From Streptomyces sp. NBC_00299 (GTDB lineage Bacteria; Actinomycetota; Actinomycetes; Streptomycetales; Streptomycetaceae): 64,000 nucleotides of DNA. This document shows, in pieces, positions 26,223 to 35,094 of this stretch. Made by a program: the position numbers and the translations under genes. Location of the stretch: positions 1-64,000 of the forward strand of contig NZ_CP108040.1 of the NCBI RefSeq assembly GCF_036173045.1, read 5' to 3'. The notes under the pieces were generated by a model. It worked only from the letters and a program-made list of their open reading frames with translations. It did no database searches and was not told where the DNA came from. Position 1 is the stretch's first letter. Every line of letters starts with the position of its first letter.

Positions 26223-28674
26223 CCGCACCACGGTCGAGACCTACACGGCCCGCAACCGGCGGCCGCGGCCCCGCGACAGCAGCCGCGAGGCGGGACGGCC
26301 CGGGTTCCAAGGGGCCACCCTTGAGGCGGCACCTGCTCCGCGGCCCAAGCATCCGCCGGCCCCGTTCGGGGATCTGACCACGACATCAGTCGAGGATCTC
26401 TGCGACCTGGCCGCACAGATCCTGCGAGGGAAGACGAACTCGGTCGCAGAGAAACGCAGCCGCGGGATCCGGAGGCTCTTCGGCCACCTCGCGACGCTGC
26501 CCGGCGAGACTTGGCAGGAGCGTTGGGAGGGCAGCGGCTTCAACGACGAGAACGCTCCGTCGGTGACCATCCTGGCCAGGCCGGAGGTCCGCTACGACAG
26601 ATCCAACCTAATCTCCGCACTGAAGATGGCGTTCGGCATGAGGGTCATCCAGCCGTCGCTGTCCGGGTTCAGAGCGAACAAGTTCCCGGACTACCCGGAG
26701 CCGTTCCGCAAGCTCCAGCGCGACCCTCAACTCGACGAGATCTTCCGCGCGATCGACTCCCACCCGGAGTGGAATCCCACGAACCGGCTGCGGGCGAAGT
26801 TCGACATCGCCTGCGCACTGACCACCCAGGGCATCACCCTGGCCGACCTCACACCGGCCGCGCTCCTGCACTACGCGATGGAGGTCAAGAGACTGGGGGT
26901 CATTCACGGCGGCAGCAGCAGCAACTCCGGACTCGGCGGATACGCCGCCTGGGAGGTGCTGTACAGCACCGGTCACTTCCCGCAGTGCACCCCGCCGACC
27001 CTGCGCATGATCGTCTACGACGGGCAGAAGACCGTCGAGGAACTCGTCGACAGCTACCACGTCAAAAGCGCCGGTGTCCGCCAGCTCCTGATCGACTACC
27101 TCACCCGGCGCCGGGCGGACACCGACTACATCACCCTCCAGGCCCTGGCCCGCAATCTCGCCAACCTGTTCTGGGTGAGCATCGAGAAGATCAATCCCGG
27201 CCAGAAAAACCTTGTGCTCAGTCCAGAGGTCTACGACCAGTGGCGCGCGGACCTTCGGTACTGGACGAACGACAAGACGAAGGTCCGCAAGCACTTCGAG
27301 ACGATCCTGCTGGCCGTCCGTGCCTTCTACGTCGACCTCCACAGCTGGGCCATCGCAGAGCCCGAGAAGTGGGCCCACTGGGTCGCTCCCTGCCCGGTCC
27401 TGCCGCGCGACCTCAAGGGCTTCGGCAAGCGCCAGCGCGAGAACAACCGGAACATGGCCGACCGCACGCGAATCCGTCAGCCCCTGCTGCCCACACTCGT
27501 TCAGCATGTCGAGTCACGGCACGAGCACCTCGCCGCCCTCCTCGAAGCCGGCCGCAAGGTTCCGCTGGGCGAAGCGTTCACCCTGGGCGGGCGCCGCTAC
27601 AACCGCACCGACTCCCTCGCGGACCGGCGCCGGGCCCGGCTCCTGGACGACCCGGCCGTCAGGGTCGTCGAGCACGCCACGGGCAAGACGACCGACGTGA
27701 CCGTGGCCGAGGACATCGCCTTCTGGGAGTGGGCGATCGTCGAGCTCCTGCGACACAGCGGCATCCGGGTGGAAGAGCTGACCGAGCTGACCCACCTCAG
27801 CGTCCGCCAATACCAGCGGCCGAACGGCGAGGTCATCGCCCTGCTGGTGGTCGCACCCTGCGAACGCGTGATCCCGATGTCCGCCGAGCTCTTCCACGTC
27901 ATCGCGCGGATCGTCCGCCGCCAGACCCCAGGCGGGAAGCCGATTCCGCTGGTCAGCCGGTACGACCCACACGAGAAGACGTGGTCCGAGCCCATGCCGT
28001 TCCTGCTTCAGCGCAAGATCGGCACCATCCGGGGCGTCATGGCCGCCGGCACGGCCCTCAAGATGCTCCGCCGCGCCTGCGAGAGGATCGCCGAGACGAA
28101 CGAGGCATTCGCCGGGATGACGTTCACCCCGCACGACTTCCGCCGACTCTTCGCCACGGAGATCGTCAACGGCGGACTGCCCATCCACATCGGCGCCGCC
28201 CTGCTCGGACATCTGAACCTCCAGACGACCCAGGGCTACGTCGCCGTCTTCGCCGAAGACGTCGTCACCTCCTACCAGGAGTTCCTCAACCACCGCCGGA
28301 CACAGAGGCCCGACGGCGAATACACCGACGTCACCCCCAAGGAGTGGGAGGAGTTCGAGGAGCACTTCGATAAGCGCAAGGTCGAACTCGGCAACTGCGC
28401 CCGGCCCTACGGATCTTCCTGCCAGCACGAGCATGCCTGCATCCGCTGCCCGATGCTCCAGGTCAATCCGAAGATGCTGCCCAGGCTCGCGGAGATCGAG
28501 AAGGACCTGGTCCTCCGCCGCAAGCGGGCCGAGGAAGAACAGTGGCTCGGTGAGATCGAAGGCATCGACATGACCTTGACCTTCGTCCGCACCAAGCAAG
28601 CAGACGCCGCGCGACTCGCCCACCGCACCCCCGTTGCCCTCGGCATCCCGGCCCTCCCTCCACGGCCCGACTGA
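26215..28674 (+). CDS. Large tyrosine recombinase (TnpB-like)
   Basis: An 819-residue recombinase starting at GTG inside the end of the preceding gene, so translation is probably coupled. The N-terminal 400 residues include a long DNA-binding region. The C-terminal catalytic domain has Arg in RHSGIRVEEL, HDFRRLFATE, and HLNLQTTQGYVAVF with the tyrosine nucleophile. A cysteine/histidine cluster near residue 735 (CARPYGSSCQHEHACIRCPM) probably binds zinc, as in Tn554 TnpB-type proteins. It probably works together with the smaller recombinase to excise and insert the element. A wobble-paired hairpin terminator follows the stop. Confidence 0.8.
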   Translation: MVNRTTVETYTARNRRPRPRDSSREAGRPGFQGATLEAAPAPRPKHPPAPFGDLTTTSVEDLCDLAAQILRGKTNSVAEKRSRGIRRLFGHLATLPGETWQERWEGSGFNDENAPSVTILARPEVRYDRSNLISALKMAFGMRVIQPSLSGFRANKFPDYPEPFRKLQRDPQLDEIFRAIDSHPEWNPTNRLRAKFDIACALTTQGITLADLTPAALLHYAMEVKRLGVIHGGSSSNSGLGGYAAWEVLYSTGHFPQCTPPTLRMIVYDGQKTVEELVDSYHVKSAGVRQLLIDYLTRRRADTDYITLQALARNLANLFWVSIEKINPGQKNLVLSPEVYDQWRADLRYWTNDKTKVRKHFETILLAVRAFYVDLHSWAIAEPEKWAHWVAPCPVLPRDLKGFGKRQRENNRNMADRTRIRQPLLPTLVQHVESRHEHLAALLEAGRKVPLGEAFTLGGRRYNRTDSLADRRRARLLDDPAVRVVEHATGKTTDVTVAEDIAFWEWAIVELLRHSGIRVEELTELTHLSVRQYQRPNGEVIALLVVAPCERVIPMSAELFHVIARIVRRQTPGGKPIPLVSRYDPHEKTWSEPMPFLLQRKIGTIRGVMAAGTALKMLRRACERIAETNEAFAGMTFTPHDFRRLFATEIVNGGLPIHIGAALLGHLNLQTTQGYVAVFAEDVVTSYQEFLNHRRTQRPDGEYTDVTPKEWEEFEEHFDKRKVELGNCARPYGSSCQHEHACIRCPMLQVNPKMLPRLAEIEKDLVLRRKRAEEEQWLGEIEGIDMTLTFVRTKQADAARLAHRTPVALGIPALPPRPD

Positions 28675-28721
28675 GCCCCTGACACTCGGAGATCCGGAGG
28701 AATCCCCGGCGGCCACCCGGA

Positions 28722-28753
28722 GCCGGTTTCTGCCCTGGCAGGCAGGAACCGGC
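28722..28753 (+). terminator. Terminator after recombinase pair
   Basis: GCCGGTTTCTGCC and GGCAGGAACCGGC form a 13-bp stem with one G-T wobble and a 6-nt loop, about 50 nt after the stop codon. Confidence 0.75.
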
Positions 28754-28916
28754 CCCGGCGAGGGTGCCCGGCATGGCCTCCGGCCAAGACCACAACCTCG
28801 CTCCACTGTGCCGGAGCGCGTTACTTGCCGTGCCACACGCCGCCCCGACCTGCGAGTTCCCTCCAGCGGTACACGACATCTGTCGGGAGACTCGAGAGTT
28901 TCTCGCAGGTCAGTCT

Positions 28917-29546
28917 CTACGGACGGCGGGCCAGCAAGTGTGTGTCGAGGAAGCCGCGCTCGGTTGCTGGGTCGTGGAGCAACCGAGCCACCGTGACGAG
29001 CCCAGCCTCGGCCAGCAACTCGGCAAACTGCTCCGCCGGCCAGCTGTAGGCGGGCGCCACCTTGTGATCGAAGCGGACCGGCTCCGGCCCTTCGGTGCCG
29101 AAGAAGGACACCAAGAGCAGACCCCCTGGCGCCAGAACACGCACCTGCTCAGCGAGTAGCGCGGGCAGTTCTCCAGGTGGGGTATGGATCATCGAGTAGT
29201 GGGCCAGCACTCCACCGAGCGTGCCGTCCTCGACCGGCAGGGCCTCCATTCGTGCTTCGTCGAACCGCAGCGTCGGCTCGGCCCGCCGAGCGTGGTCGAC
29301 CATGGCCGGGGAGAGGTCGATCCCGAAGGCATCCAGCCCCAAGTCGTGGAGCATGGCCGTGAGATGACCGGGTCCGCACCCGACGTCGGCTACCCGCAAG
29401 TTCCCCGTATCACGCACGAGCTCGGCGAAGGTGCCGATCATGTTCCGAGCGAACGGCCGCGTCTCCAACCGACTAGTGAACATCGACGCATAGAGCTCGA
29501 CGACCCCGTCGTAGGCCGTCCTGGTCTCATCCTGGTGTTCTAACAC
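28917..29546 (-). CDS. SAM-dependent methyltransferase
   Basis: A 209-residue class I methyltransferase. Motif I is VADVGCGPGHL (about residues 52-62), followed by the acidic end of strand 2 in GIDLSPAMVDHAR and post-motif region VLAHYSMIHTPPGEL. Such proteins transfer a methyl group from S-adenosylmethionine; the substrate cannot be told. The start is GTG, followed directly by the rare TTA codon, which would make translation dependent on the bldA leucine tRNA. No strong ribosome site is visible. The NUDIX gene lies 54 nt upstream on the same strand and may be co-transcribed. Confidence 0.8.
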   Translation of the reverse strand: MLEHQDETRTAYDGVVELYASMFTSRLETRPFARNMIGTFAELVRDTGNLRVADVGCGPGHLTAMLHDLGLDAFGIDLSPAMVDHARRAEPTLRFDEARMEALPVEDGTLGGVLAHYSMIHTPPGELPALLAEQVRVLAPGGLLLVSFFGTEGPEPVRFDHKVAPAYSWPAEQFAELLAEAGLVTVARLLHDPATERGFLDTHLLARRP

Positions 29547-29600
29547 GGGCAGGAAGCTACACCCCGCCGTTCACCGGCCCGGGCCGCGAGGCAGGAAAGG

Positions 29601-30113
29601 TCAGGACTGCGTGGTCCGGAACGCGAGATACCGGCTGAAGGCTTCGTGGCTGTCGGGGGTGAAGCGCCACTCGATCAGGGCCGACCGCAGCTCCGGCTCG
29701 GTCAGCCAGCCATGCCAGGCGACCTCATCAGGATCGGCGGCCACGGTGTCAGGCACCAGGGCTTCATGCACGCCGAGCCAGTGAGGGCTCAAACCGCTGC
29801 GATTGATGAACGTGAACAGCAAGCGCGGCAGTACACGAATCCCCAGCTCTTCGGTCAGCTCCCGCGCAGCAGCCTGTTCGTAGGACTCACCGACATCCAC
29901 GGCGCCACCGACCACGACTTCGTGGAGCCCGGGGAAGCGCAACAGCTGCTCCGACCGCCGGTGAACGAGAACCCGACCGCGCTCATCACGACAGACTGTC
30001 ACGGCGACCCGGTGCAGCCACCCCTCCCGGATGGCCTGACGGCGGCTGACCAGCACCCCCAGCACACGATCTTGATCGTCGACACGCTCCACCAGTTCGT
30101 CCACGACGCACAC
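29601..30113 (-). CDS. NUDIX hydrolase
   Basis: A protein of about 170 residues with a complete NUDIX box (GGAVDVGES followed by RELTEELGI) after an N-terminal strand pair (VAVTVCRDERGRVLVHRRS). Such enzymes hydrolyse nucleoside diphosphates linked to other groups. The overall pattern (VDELVERVDDQDRVLG at the start, then HRVAVTVC) resembles the isopentenyl-diphosphate-isomerase-like YfcD group. GTG 30113 was chosen because it begins the conserved part; the frame is open further upstream without protein-like sequence, and GTG 30104 is equally possible. It is encoded just before the methyltransferase. Confidence 0.75.
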   Translation of the reverse strand: MCVVDELVERVDDQDRVLGVLVSRRQAIREGWLHRVAVTVCRDERGRVLVHRRSEQLLRFPGLHEVVVGGAVDVGESYEQAAARELTEELGIRVLPRLLFTFINRSGLSPHWLGVHEALVPDTVAADPDEVAWHGWLTEPELRSALIEWRFTPDSHEAFSRYLAFRTTQS

Positions 30114-30358
30114 CCTGGCAGAGCCCACCGACAACGCCGCTTCCCGGCGACCCGCGGAACCGGACCAAGAGCACCTGCCTAAGGAAGCCAGACGAGAGTG
30201 ACGACAGTTGTCCTGCGAATAGGACACCTCAGGCTCATCCACACCGCCCCACGCGCTCTGCGCCCGTCGTATTCGGCGCCGACGCCGAAGATCGGAGTGC
30301 TGGGCGGGATGATCGGCCCCCAACACACACCACTGAACTTGACTTGGTGCAGAGAAGG

Positions 30359-30646
30359 GCGAAGGTCAGGCACGCAGGCACAGTCGACGCCACCGTGGTC
30401 GGCTTCACCGGCGAGGCCCGGCATCCGAAGTCCCTCGCGGTATAGCTCCTTGACGGACGTGTGGCGCTGTCCCAGCGGCTGAGCACGCAACGCCCTCCGT
30501 CGTCGGCCCCGCCTGCTCCCCCAGCCGGGGCGCGGGCGTTCACGAAGGCCGGCGTATCTTCCACGCCAGCCGTCGGCGACGTGGTGGTGGAGGTCGTGGC
30601 GGGCACGAGTCGGCACGCCGTCGTCGCTGTGATGCGGCTGCGCTGA
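30359..30646 (+). pseudogene. Second DNA ligase remnant
   Basis: Begins inside the ligase at AKVRHAGTVDATVVGFTGEA, meets an in-frame TAG after PKSLAV, resumes with VALSQRLSTQ and ends with the typical VVAGTSRHAVVAVMRLR. Frame changes and the missing 5-prime two thirds make it non-functional. At base level it closely follows the copy at 12370-12659. Confidence 0.8.
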
Positions 30647-30789
30647 CCAGTGGCGGGGCTTCGTCCCGCGCGACCGGGCTGAGCGGCTGGCGCAAGTCCA
30701 GGTAGCAGCGCAGCCGGACGCCGGGCTCCCCCGCACCCCGCGTCGTCCGCTCCGCTGTCGCCGTCGCCCACCCGTCTGCGAGCAGCTGG
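30640..30789 (-). pseudogene. DUF6207-like fragment cut by ABC-3C locus
   Basis: The C-terminal half of the DUF6207-like gene (GEPGVRLRCYLDLRQPLSP) is present, but homology to the other two copies stops at GCGAGCAGCTG near 30789, 17 nt before the ABC-3C ATPase stop codon. The break point therefore coincides with the edge of the defence locus. Confidence 0.75.
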
Positions 30790-30805
30790 CCGACCGAGTG
30801 AGCGC

Positions 30806-32638
30806 TCAGCCTTCGGCCTGGGCCGGGAAGAATCCGGCGCGCTGCGATCCTGGCGTGCTGAACGCGTACACCGTGGCGTATTCGTCCAAGTCCCTGGGTG
30901 GGTCGCCGTTCTCGACCACGATGACCTGACCCGGGACGTCGCTGAGCAGGCCCCGGTAGAAGTGCTCGACGACGTTGTGCGTGAGCTGGACGTCCTGTTC
31001 GTGTGGCTCTCGGTAGGTGAGGACCGGCGAGTCGAGCACGACGAACCCGGGGTGCGGCAGGCCGCGGGCGGCTGTGTATCCGGCAAGGGCGGTGGAGAAG
31101 GCGGCGTGGATGACGGAGCGCATGCCCTTGCCGCGGCTGCCCCTGGGACGGCCGTCGACGGTGATCTCAGCCGTGTTCTGGTCGTAGGTGACGCCGTTGT
31201 CGCCGGGCACCTTCCAGGACTGCAGAATCTGCTGGACCATGCGCTCGAATTCAGCAAGGTCAGCGGCGGGGATTCCGTCCGGGCGGGTCGGCGGCGGTTC
31301 CTCCGACGTGCTCGACTGCAGGTTGGCCTTCATCTCCTCGAGTCGCTGGATCTGTGCATGGACGGCGAGGTCCGCGTGGATCCGCGAGCGGGTGGCCAGG
31401 AGTTCTTGGCTGTCGGCGTTCAGGGGCGCTAGGCGTTCGTCGAGACGGGCCAGGTCGCGACGCAGCGCTTCGTTCTGGTCCCGGCAAGCGGCGTGTTCGC
31501 TGTCGAGATCCGCCAGTTGGTCTTCGAGGTCCTCGATCGTGGTGAGCAGGTCGGTATGGAGTTCGGCGGTCTTGCGTGTCTCTGCGACGACGGCGGCCTG
31601 AAGCTGTGTGGTCTCGTGAAGGTGGTGACCATCCTGCTGGTGTTCTGGCGTGGCGCCGCAGAAGACGCACGTTCCGGTGCGGAAGTACCCAAGGAGGGTG
31701 CCGGCTTCGGCGACCATCTGCAGGCGGGCGAGGTCTGACTCGTACTGCTGGCGAAGTAGGTCGAAGCGGGCGAGCAGGGAGCTGACCTCACCGGCGCGGG
31801 TTCGGTTGCCGGTGGTCTGAGATTCGAGAGTGCGTGTCCGTCCCAGAAGGGCCGACCGCCTGGCGATCAGGTCTCCGACAGCTGCGGATGCGCTGGCCAG
31901 CGCTGTTTCGAGACGGCCAAGTTGTTCCTGCAGCTCGGCTTCGTTCGCCTCGATGGTGAGGCTGCTCCGGGTGTCGGTGATGACCTGGTCGAGGAGGTCG
32001 ATCTTTCCCTTGCCGACCTTCTTGTCGACGTCGCTCGCTCCCTTGGGCCTCTCTGGATCGTCGGCCCCGGTCAGCAGGTACTTGAAGGCCGACTTTTCCG
32101 CGGTAGCGCTGGTGTTCTGCCCGCTGGTGAGAACCGGTGAGCGGGGAGCGGCCATCTGTGTCTCGCTGATGACGCAGAGGTGGGCCAGGTGGCGGAAGCT
32201 GAGGGAGACCCGGTCGCCCCGTTGGTTCTTAAGGAGATTGCGGCCGTCGGCGCCGATGAGCTTGAGCAGGTAGCGGGAGAGGTTGTTCTCGCTCGTTGCG
32301 CTGTGCCTGACGTTGAGGGTCTTCTCCGGGGGCGCAGTGGTCAGTGCGCGGACGTCGCCGCTGTGGATCTCGACCTTGTTGTCGTCGGGTGCGCGGGAGA
32401 GGGTGACGGTCTGGCCGTCGGCTAGACGGAGGCCAAGCAGAATGCGGGTGTAACCGTCGGCTTCCTGGATCTCCTTGAGGCTGCTCGCGCCGAGCATGTA
32501 GTCGATGGCTTCGACGATGAAGGACTTGCCGGTGTCTGAGGCGCCGTAGATGACGGTCAGGTGCGGCCCGAATTCCACGGCAGCCGGCGTTTTGCCGGGG
32601 CCGACGAAGGTGAGGTGGAGCAGGGTCAGAGCGCTCAC
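30806..32638 (-). CDS. ABC-3C system SMC/Rad50-like ATPase
   Basis: A 610-residue ABC ATPase of the RecN/SbcC-like group. Walker A is VIYGASDTGKSF (about residues 29-40). Long coiled coils in the middle (about 200-470) flank a single CVFCG zinc-type pair near residue 320. The C-terminal lobe contains a signature-like GSRGKGMRS and Walker B FVVLDSPVL. The GTG start overlaps the stop of the middle component (GTGA). In ABC-three-component systems this ATPase is thought to sense or move along nucleic acid and to control the effector. The last gene of the operon, ending at the DUF6207 break point. Confidence 0.85.
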   Translation of the reverse strand: MSALTLLHLTFVGPGKTPAAVEFGPHLTVIYGASDTGKSFIVEAIDYMLGASSLKEIQEADGYTRILLGLRLADGQTVTLSRAPDDNKVEIHSGDVRALTTAPPEKTLNVRHSATSENNLSRYLLKLIGADGRNLLKNQRGDRVSLSFRHLAHLCVISETQMAAPRSPVLTSGQNTSATAEKSAFKYLLTGADDPERPKGASDVDKKVGKGKIDLLDQVITDTRSSLTIEANEAELQEQLGRLETALASASAAVGDLIARRSALLGRTRTLESQTTGNRTRAGEVSSLLARFDLLRQQYESDLARLQMVAEAGTLLGYFRTGTCVFCGATPEHQQDGHHLHETTQLQAAVVAETRKTAELHTDLLTTIEDLEDQLADLDSEHAACRDQNEALRRDLARLDERLAPLNADSQELLATRSRIHADLAVHAQIQRLEEMKANLQSSTSEEPPPTRPDGIPAADLAEFERMVQQILQSWKVPGDNGVTYDQNTAEITVDGRPRGSRGKGMRSVIHAAFSTALAGYTAARGLPHPGFVVLDSPVLTYREPHEQDVQLTHNVVEHFYRGLLSDVPGQVIVVENGDPPRDLDEYATVYAFSTPGSQRAGFFPAQAEG

Positions 32639-33213
32639 TGGATCTCGTCCTCCCCGTGGTTGGGGACGTCGGCCCGGGATCGGTCGGTCCAGTCCTGGGT
32701 GATCTGCTTCATGCCGTCGCGGACGTCCGTTCCTTCATGCATGTACGCCGAGGTCAGCCACTCCGCGCGTTCCTTGAGCTGGCCGAGGTAGGGGGCTTCG
32801 AGGACCTCTAGGAAGCTGGCGGCTTCGTCTGTCGCGCCGTAGAGGAAGCCCTCCGCGGTCGCGGTCATGTCGGCGAGGCCCGCGCGCATCAGCACGACGA
32901 GCCCTTGCTCGATGAGGCGTCGCCGCAGGCCCAGCTCTCCGGGGCCGACGGGAAGGTCCGGGTGGAGACTGTCCGGTCCGCCGTCGAGGTCGCCGCTGTG
33001 GAGCATCGCGTGATCGAGGTACACGAGCTGCGCAACGTCGAGGCGCCGCGGGAAGGTCTCGGCCAGCAGCACGAGGGCGCGGACACCGACTTCCAGCGGG
33101 CTGTTGAGAGGGCTCACGGTGACTGCATTGCGTACCTCCCCCGGTGGCAGTCCGCCTGGCGGTGTTACAGACCCGTCGGTCCGGGAACCTCGTGGGCGGC
33201 GTCGAGGACTCAT
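32635..33213 (-). CDS. ABC-3C middle component (MC2-like)
   Basis: A 192-residue protein lying between the effector and the ATPase. A basic, proline-rich start is followed by a compact helical domain: GVRALVLLAETFPRRLDVAQ, LVYLDHAMLHSGDLDG, GELGLRRRLIEQGLVVLMRAGL. This matches what I recall of the middle component 2 family, a small winged-helix-like protein found only in ABC-3C operons. Its ATG overlaps the effector stop by ATGA, and its stop overlaps the ATPase GTG, so all three should be made in a fixed ratio. Confidence 0.75.
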   Translation of the reverse strand: MSPRRRPRGSRTDGSVTPPGGLPPGEVRNAVTVSPLNSPLEVGVRALVLLAETFPRRLDVAQLVYLDHAMLHSGDLDGGPDSLHPDLPVGPGELGLRRRLIEQGLVVLMRAGLADMTATAEGFLYGATDEAASFLEVLEAPYLGQLKERAEWLTSAYMHEGTDVRDGMKQITQDWTDRSRADVPNHGEDEIQ

Positions 33214-34337
33214 TGCGACTCCTCTTTGCACCAGGTCAGCTGGCCATCGTTTGCAAGGTGGTGGCACAGGCCCTTTCGGTCGCGGACGGTGATGACCGGG
33301 GCGAGGATGTTGGCGGGGTTCGGCTGATGGTGCACGGCTGCTTCCAAGACGGCAGTCAGCCGCTCGTAGCCGAGGTCGTACTCGCGTTCCTCAGCCTCGA
33401 TCACGGTCTCGAAGAGATCCGTCTCGACCGCCTCGTACGTCTCGTACGGGACGCTCTCACGGGCGAAGACCCGCAGGGCTTCGGCGCTGTAGAAGGCTTC
33501 CCGCTGGCGCGCCAGGTGCCGCTGCGTCCGGGCGTGGGCGCGGGCCTCCTGGAGAGTCTGCAACTGGAGGCCGTACTTCTCGTTGTAGGCCGCCAGAAGC
33601 TTTCGGACGTAGACCGCCTCCTGCGCGCCCTGCTCCGACGGAGGCCGCTCAACCGCGGGCCGGCGCCCGAGCGGGGTCGGGAAGCGTCGGGCATGATGTG
33701 GCGTCGTGCGATGCAGCTCCACGATCCAATCGATGTTCCGGGCCTCGAACATGGAGAAGTCGTTGGCGTCGGCGAGCGCCTCGACCGCCGCGCGGACGCC
33801 CGCTTCCAGCTCTGCGCCGAGCTTGGAGTTTGCCTTGTTCCAGGCCTTGAAGAACTCTGCTTTCAGCGTCGCCGGATTGGCCAGGTAGCGGGTCAGGTAC
33901 GAGCCGATCTTCGGTGCCACGAAGATGTAGCGGGTCGGCAACTCGTACACGCCGAGCACCTTCGCCACGAAGATCTTGACGATCTCCGGCCACGCGTCCG
34001 CCGGCTGAAGCGCGTCCTGGTAGTGCTTGCACTGATAGCAATGCCACTCACCGTTCGTGCCCTGGCGAGTCAAGCAGGCAGCGACGTCGGCACCACGGTC
34101 TCCAGCCCCACCCATGCGCGTCACCAGCACATATGGGTGCCCCAGAGCGCGGACCCACTCGACGGTGAACTCTTCCCACTGCACATCCGAGTACGTGTAC
34201 AGGTACTGCTTGGCGGTGAGCAGCGGGGCACCCTGCATGGGAGGTGCCAGGACGACCTGGGACGGCGAGCTCGGCATTGGAATGCCCTCAAAGACCGGCC
34301 CCTCTTCTTCTTGAGCCGCTTCCTCCGCCTCAGCCAT
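33210..34337 (-). CDS. ABC-3C effector with nuclease-type domain
   Basis: The 375-residue first gene of the ABC-3C operon. Residues about 55-150 look like a restriction-endonuclease-fold (Mrr-like PD-(D/E)xK) domain: TRMGGAGDRGADVAA supplies the acidic residues and WHCYQCKHY the Q-x-K pair. The remaining two thirds (AVYVRKLLAAYNEKYGLQLQ, DLGYERLTAVLEAAVHHQPN) fit the C-terminal domain typical of ABC-3C effectors. The ATG at 34337 was chosen for its GGGGGGAC ribosome site; the frame opens at a TTG 33 nt earlier. Cutting of foreign or host DNA is the expected outcome, from family knowledge only. Confidence 0.75.
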   Translation of the reverse strand: MAEAEEAAQEEEGPVFEGIPMPSSPSQVVLAPPMQGAPLLTAKQYLYTYSDVQWEEFTVEWVRALGHPYVLVTRMGGAGDRGADVAACLTRQGTNGEWHCYQCKHYQDALQPADAWPEIVKIFVAKVLGVYELPTRYIFVAPKIGSYLTRYLANPATLKAEFFKAWNKANSKLGAELEAGVRAAVEALADANDFSMFEARNIDWIVELHRTTPHHARRFPTPLGRRPAVERPPSEQGAQEAVYVRKLLAAYNEKYGLQLQTLQEARAHARTQRHLARQREAFYSAEALRVFARESVPYETYEAVETDLFETVIEAEEREYDLGYERLTAVLEAAVHHQPNPANILAPVITVRDRKGLCHHLANDGQLTWCKEESQ

Positions 34338-34372
34338 GTCCCCCCGCACCGTGCCGTAACGCAAGATCAACC

Positions 34373-34660
34373 CTATGTAGTCATACCACCCGGCCCGCCC
34401 CCGACGGAATCCATCGCGTCAGACCGGGGTGCCAGGGCTTCGTCCGGCGCGGCCGGGCTGATCGGCTGGCGCAGGTCCAGGTAGCAGCGCAGCCGGACGC
34501 CGGGCTCCCCCGCATCACGCATCGTCCGCTCCGCTACCGCCGTTGCCCACCGGTCTGCGAGCAGCTGCTGGAAGGCGAGCGCGGTGTCGTCGTCGGCGGC
34601 CGCGACGTCGACAACCAGGAGGCCGGGCTCACGCACGTGCGCCTCGTTGATGGGGTCCAT
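34373..34660 (-). CDS. DUF6207-like protein, intact copy
   Basis: A 95-residue protein starting MDPINEAHVREPGLLVVDVA and containing ALAFQQLLADRWATAVAERT and GVRLRCYLDLRQPISP. This is the only uninterrupted copy of three in the window. I recall the family as DUF6207, short Streptomyces proteins of unknown role. It ends 35 nt before the start of the ABC-3C effector on the same strand and could be co-transcribed with it. Confidence 0.7.
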   Translation of the reverse strand: MDPINEAHVREPGLLVVDVAAADDDTALAFQQLLADRWATAVAERTMRDAGEPGVRLRCYLDLRQPISPAAPDEALAPRSDAMDSVGGGPGGMTT

Positions 34661-34732
34661 GTACGGCACTACGCCCAGGCTGCCGAGCGGGTTCCGCCGG
34701 TGTGGTGTCTTCACCCGACCGAGTGCCGGTGA

Positions 34733-35005
34733 TCAAGGGCTGTCGCCTGCCCAGTCCCAGCGGACCGGGTCGCCGGGGCGCGGGTCGTACAGCGCCCGGC
34801 CCCCGGGGCCGAACTGCCCGAGCTCCGTGAGGAGGGAGACACCGTCGTCGATCTCCTCCGGCCTCCAGCCGGTGATGTCGAGCAGCAGTCCGTCCAGCGG
34901 CCCGCCTACCAGTTCGGCGTAGCTGCGTCCGGGCTTCGGACCGGGATGGTCGTGGTCAGTGCCGTAGATCCGGCGGCGCAGCAGCTGCTCATCGTCGCTG
35001 TCCAT
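34733..35005 (-). CDS. Hypothetical small acidic protein
   Basis: A protein of about 90 residues starting MDSDDEQLLRRRIYG, with a conserved-looking core SYAELVGGPLDGLLLDITGW and an acidic tail. It has no signal peptide or membrane segment. No ribosome site marks the start clearly; TTG 35035 would add ten residues. Similar short proteins occur on Streptomyces plasmids, but I cannot name the family or function. Confidence 0.6.
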   Translation of the reverse strand: MDSDDEQLLRRRIYGTDHDHPGPKPGRSYAELVGGPLDGLLLDITGWRPEEIDDGVSLLTELGQFGPGGRALYDPRPGDPVRWDWAGDSP

Positions 35006-35036
35006 GTCGTTCAGCGTCGCAGCCGCCACTGACAAC

Positions 35037-35070
35037 GAGGGCTTGCCCAGGGGCGGCTGGGCAAGCCCTC
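35037..35070 (-). terminator. Terminator after replication-relaxation gene
   Basis: GAGGGCTTGCCCAG, loop GGGCGG, and CTGGGCAAGCCCTC form a perfect 14-bp stem 25 nt beyond the stop codon. Confidence 0.9.
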
Positions 35071-35094
35071 GCGCTGCCGGGAGGCTTGCCTAGG

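Larger units (their letters stand above)
25026..28674 (+). mobile_element. Tyrosine-recombinase pair, Tn554-like
   Basis: Two overlapping tyrosine recombinase genes of unequal size (398 and 819 residues) resemble the tnpA-tnpB pair of Tn554-type elements. No small third gene (tnpC) follows. The element borders and target site are not evident, so the coding limits are given. Confidence 0.6.

Noticed and set aside
26608-28836. Minus-strand frames opposite the large recombinase
   Set aside because: The plus-strand frame has all tyrosine recombinase residues; the others are shadows.
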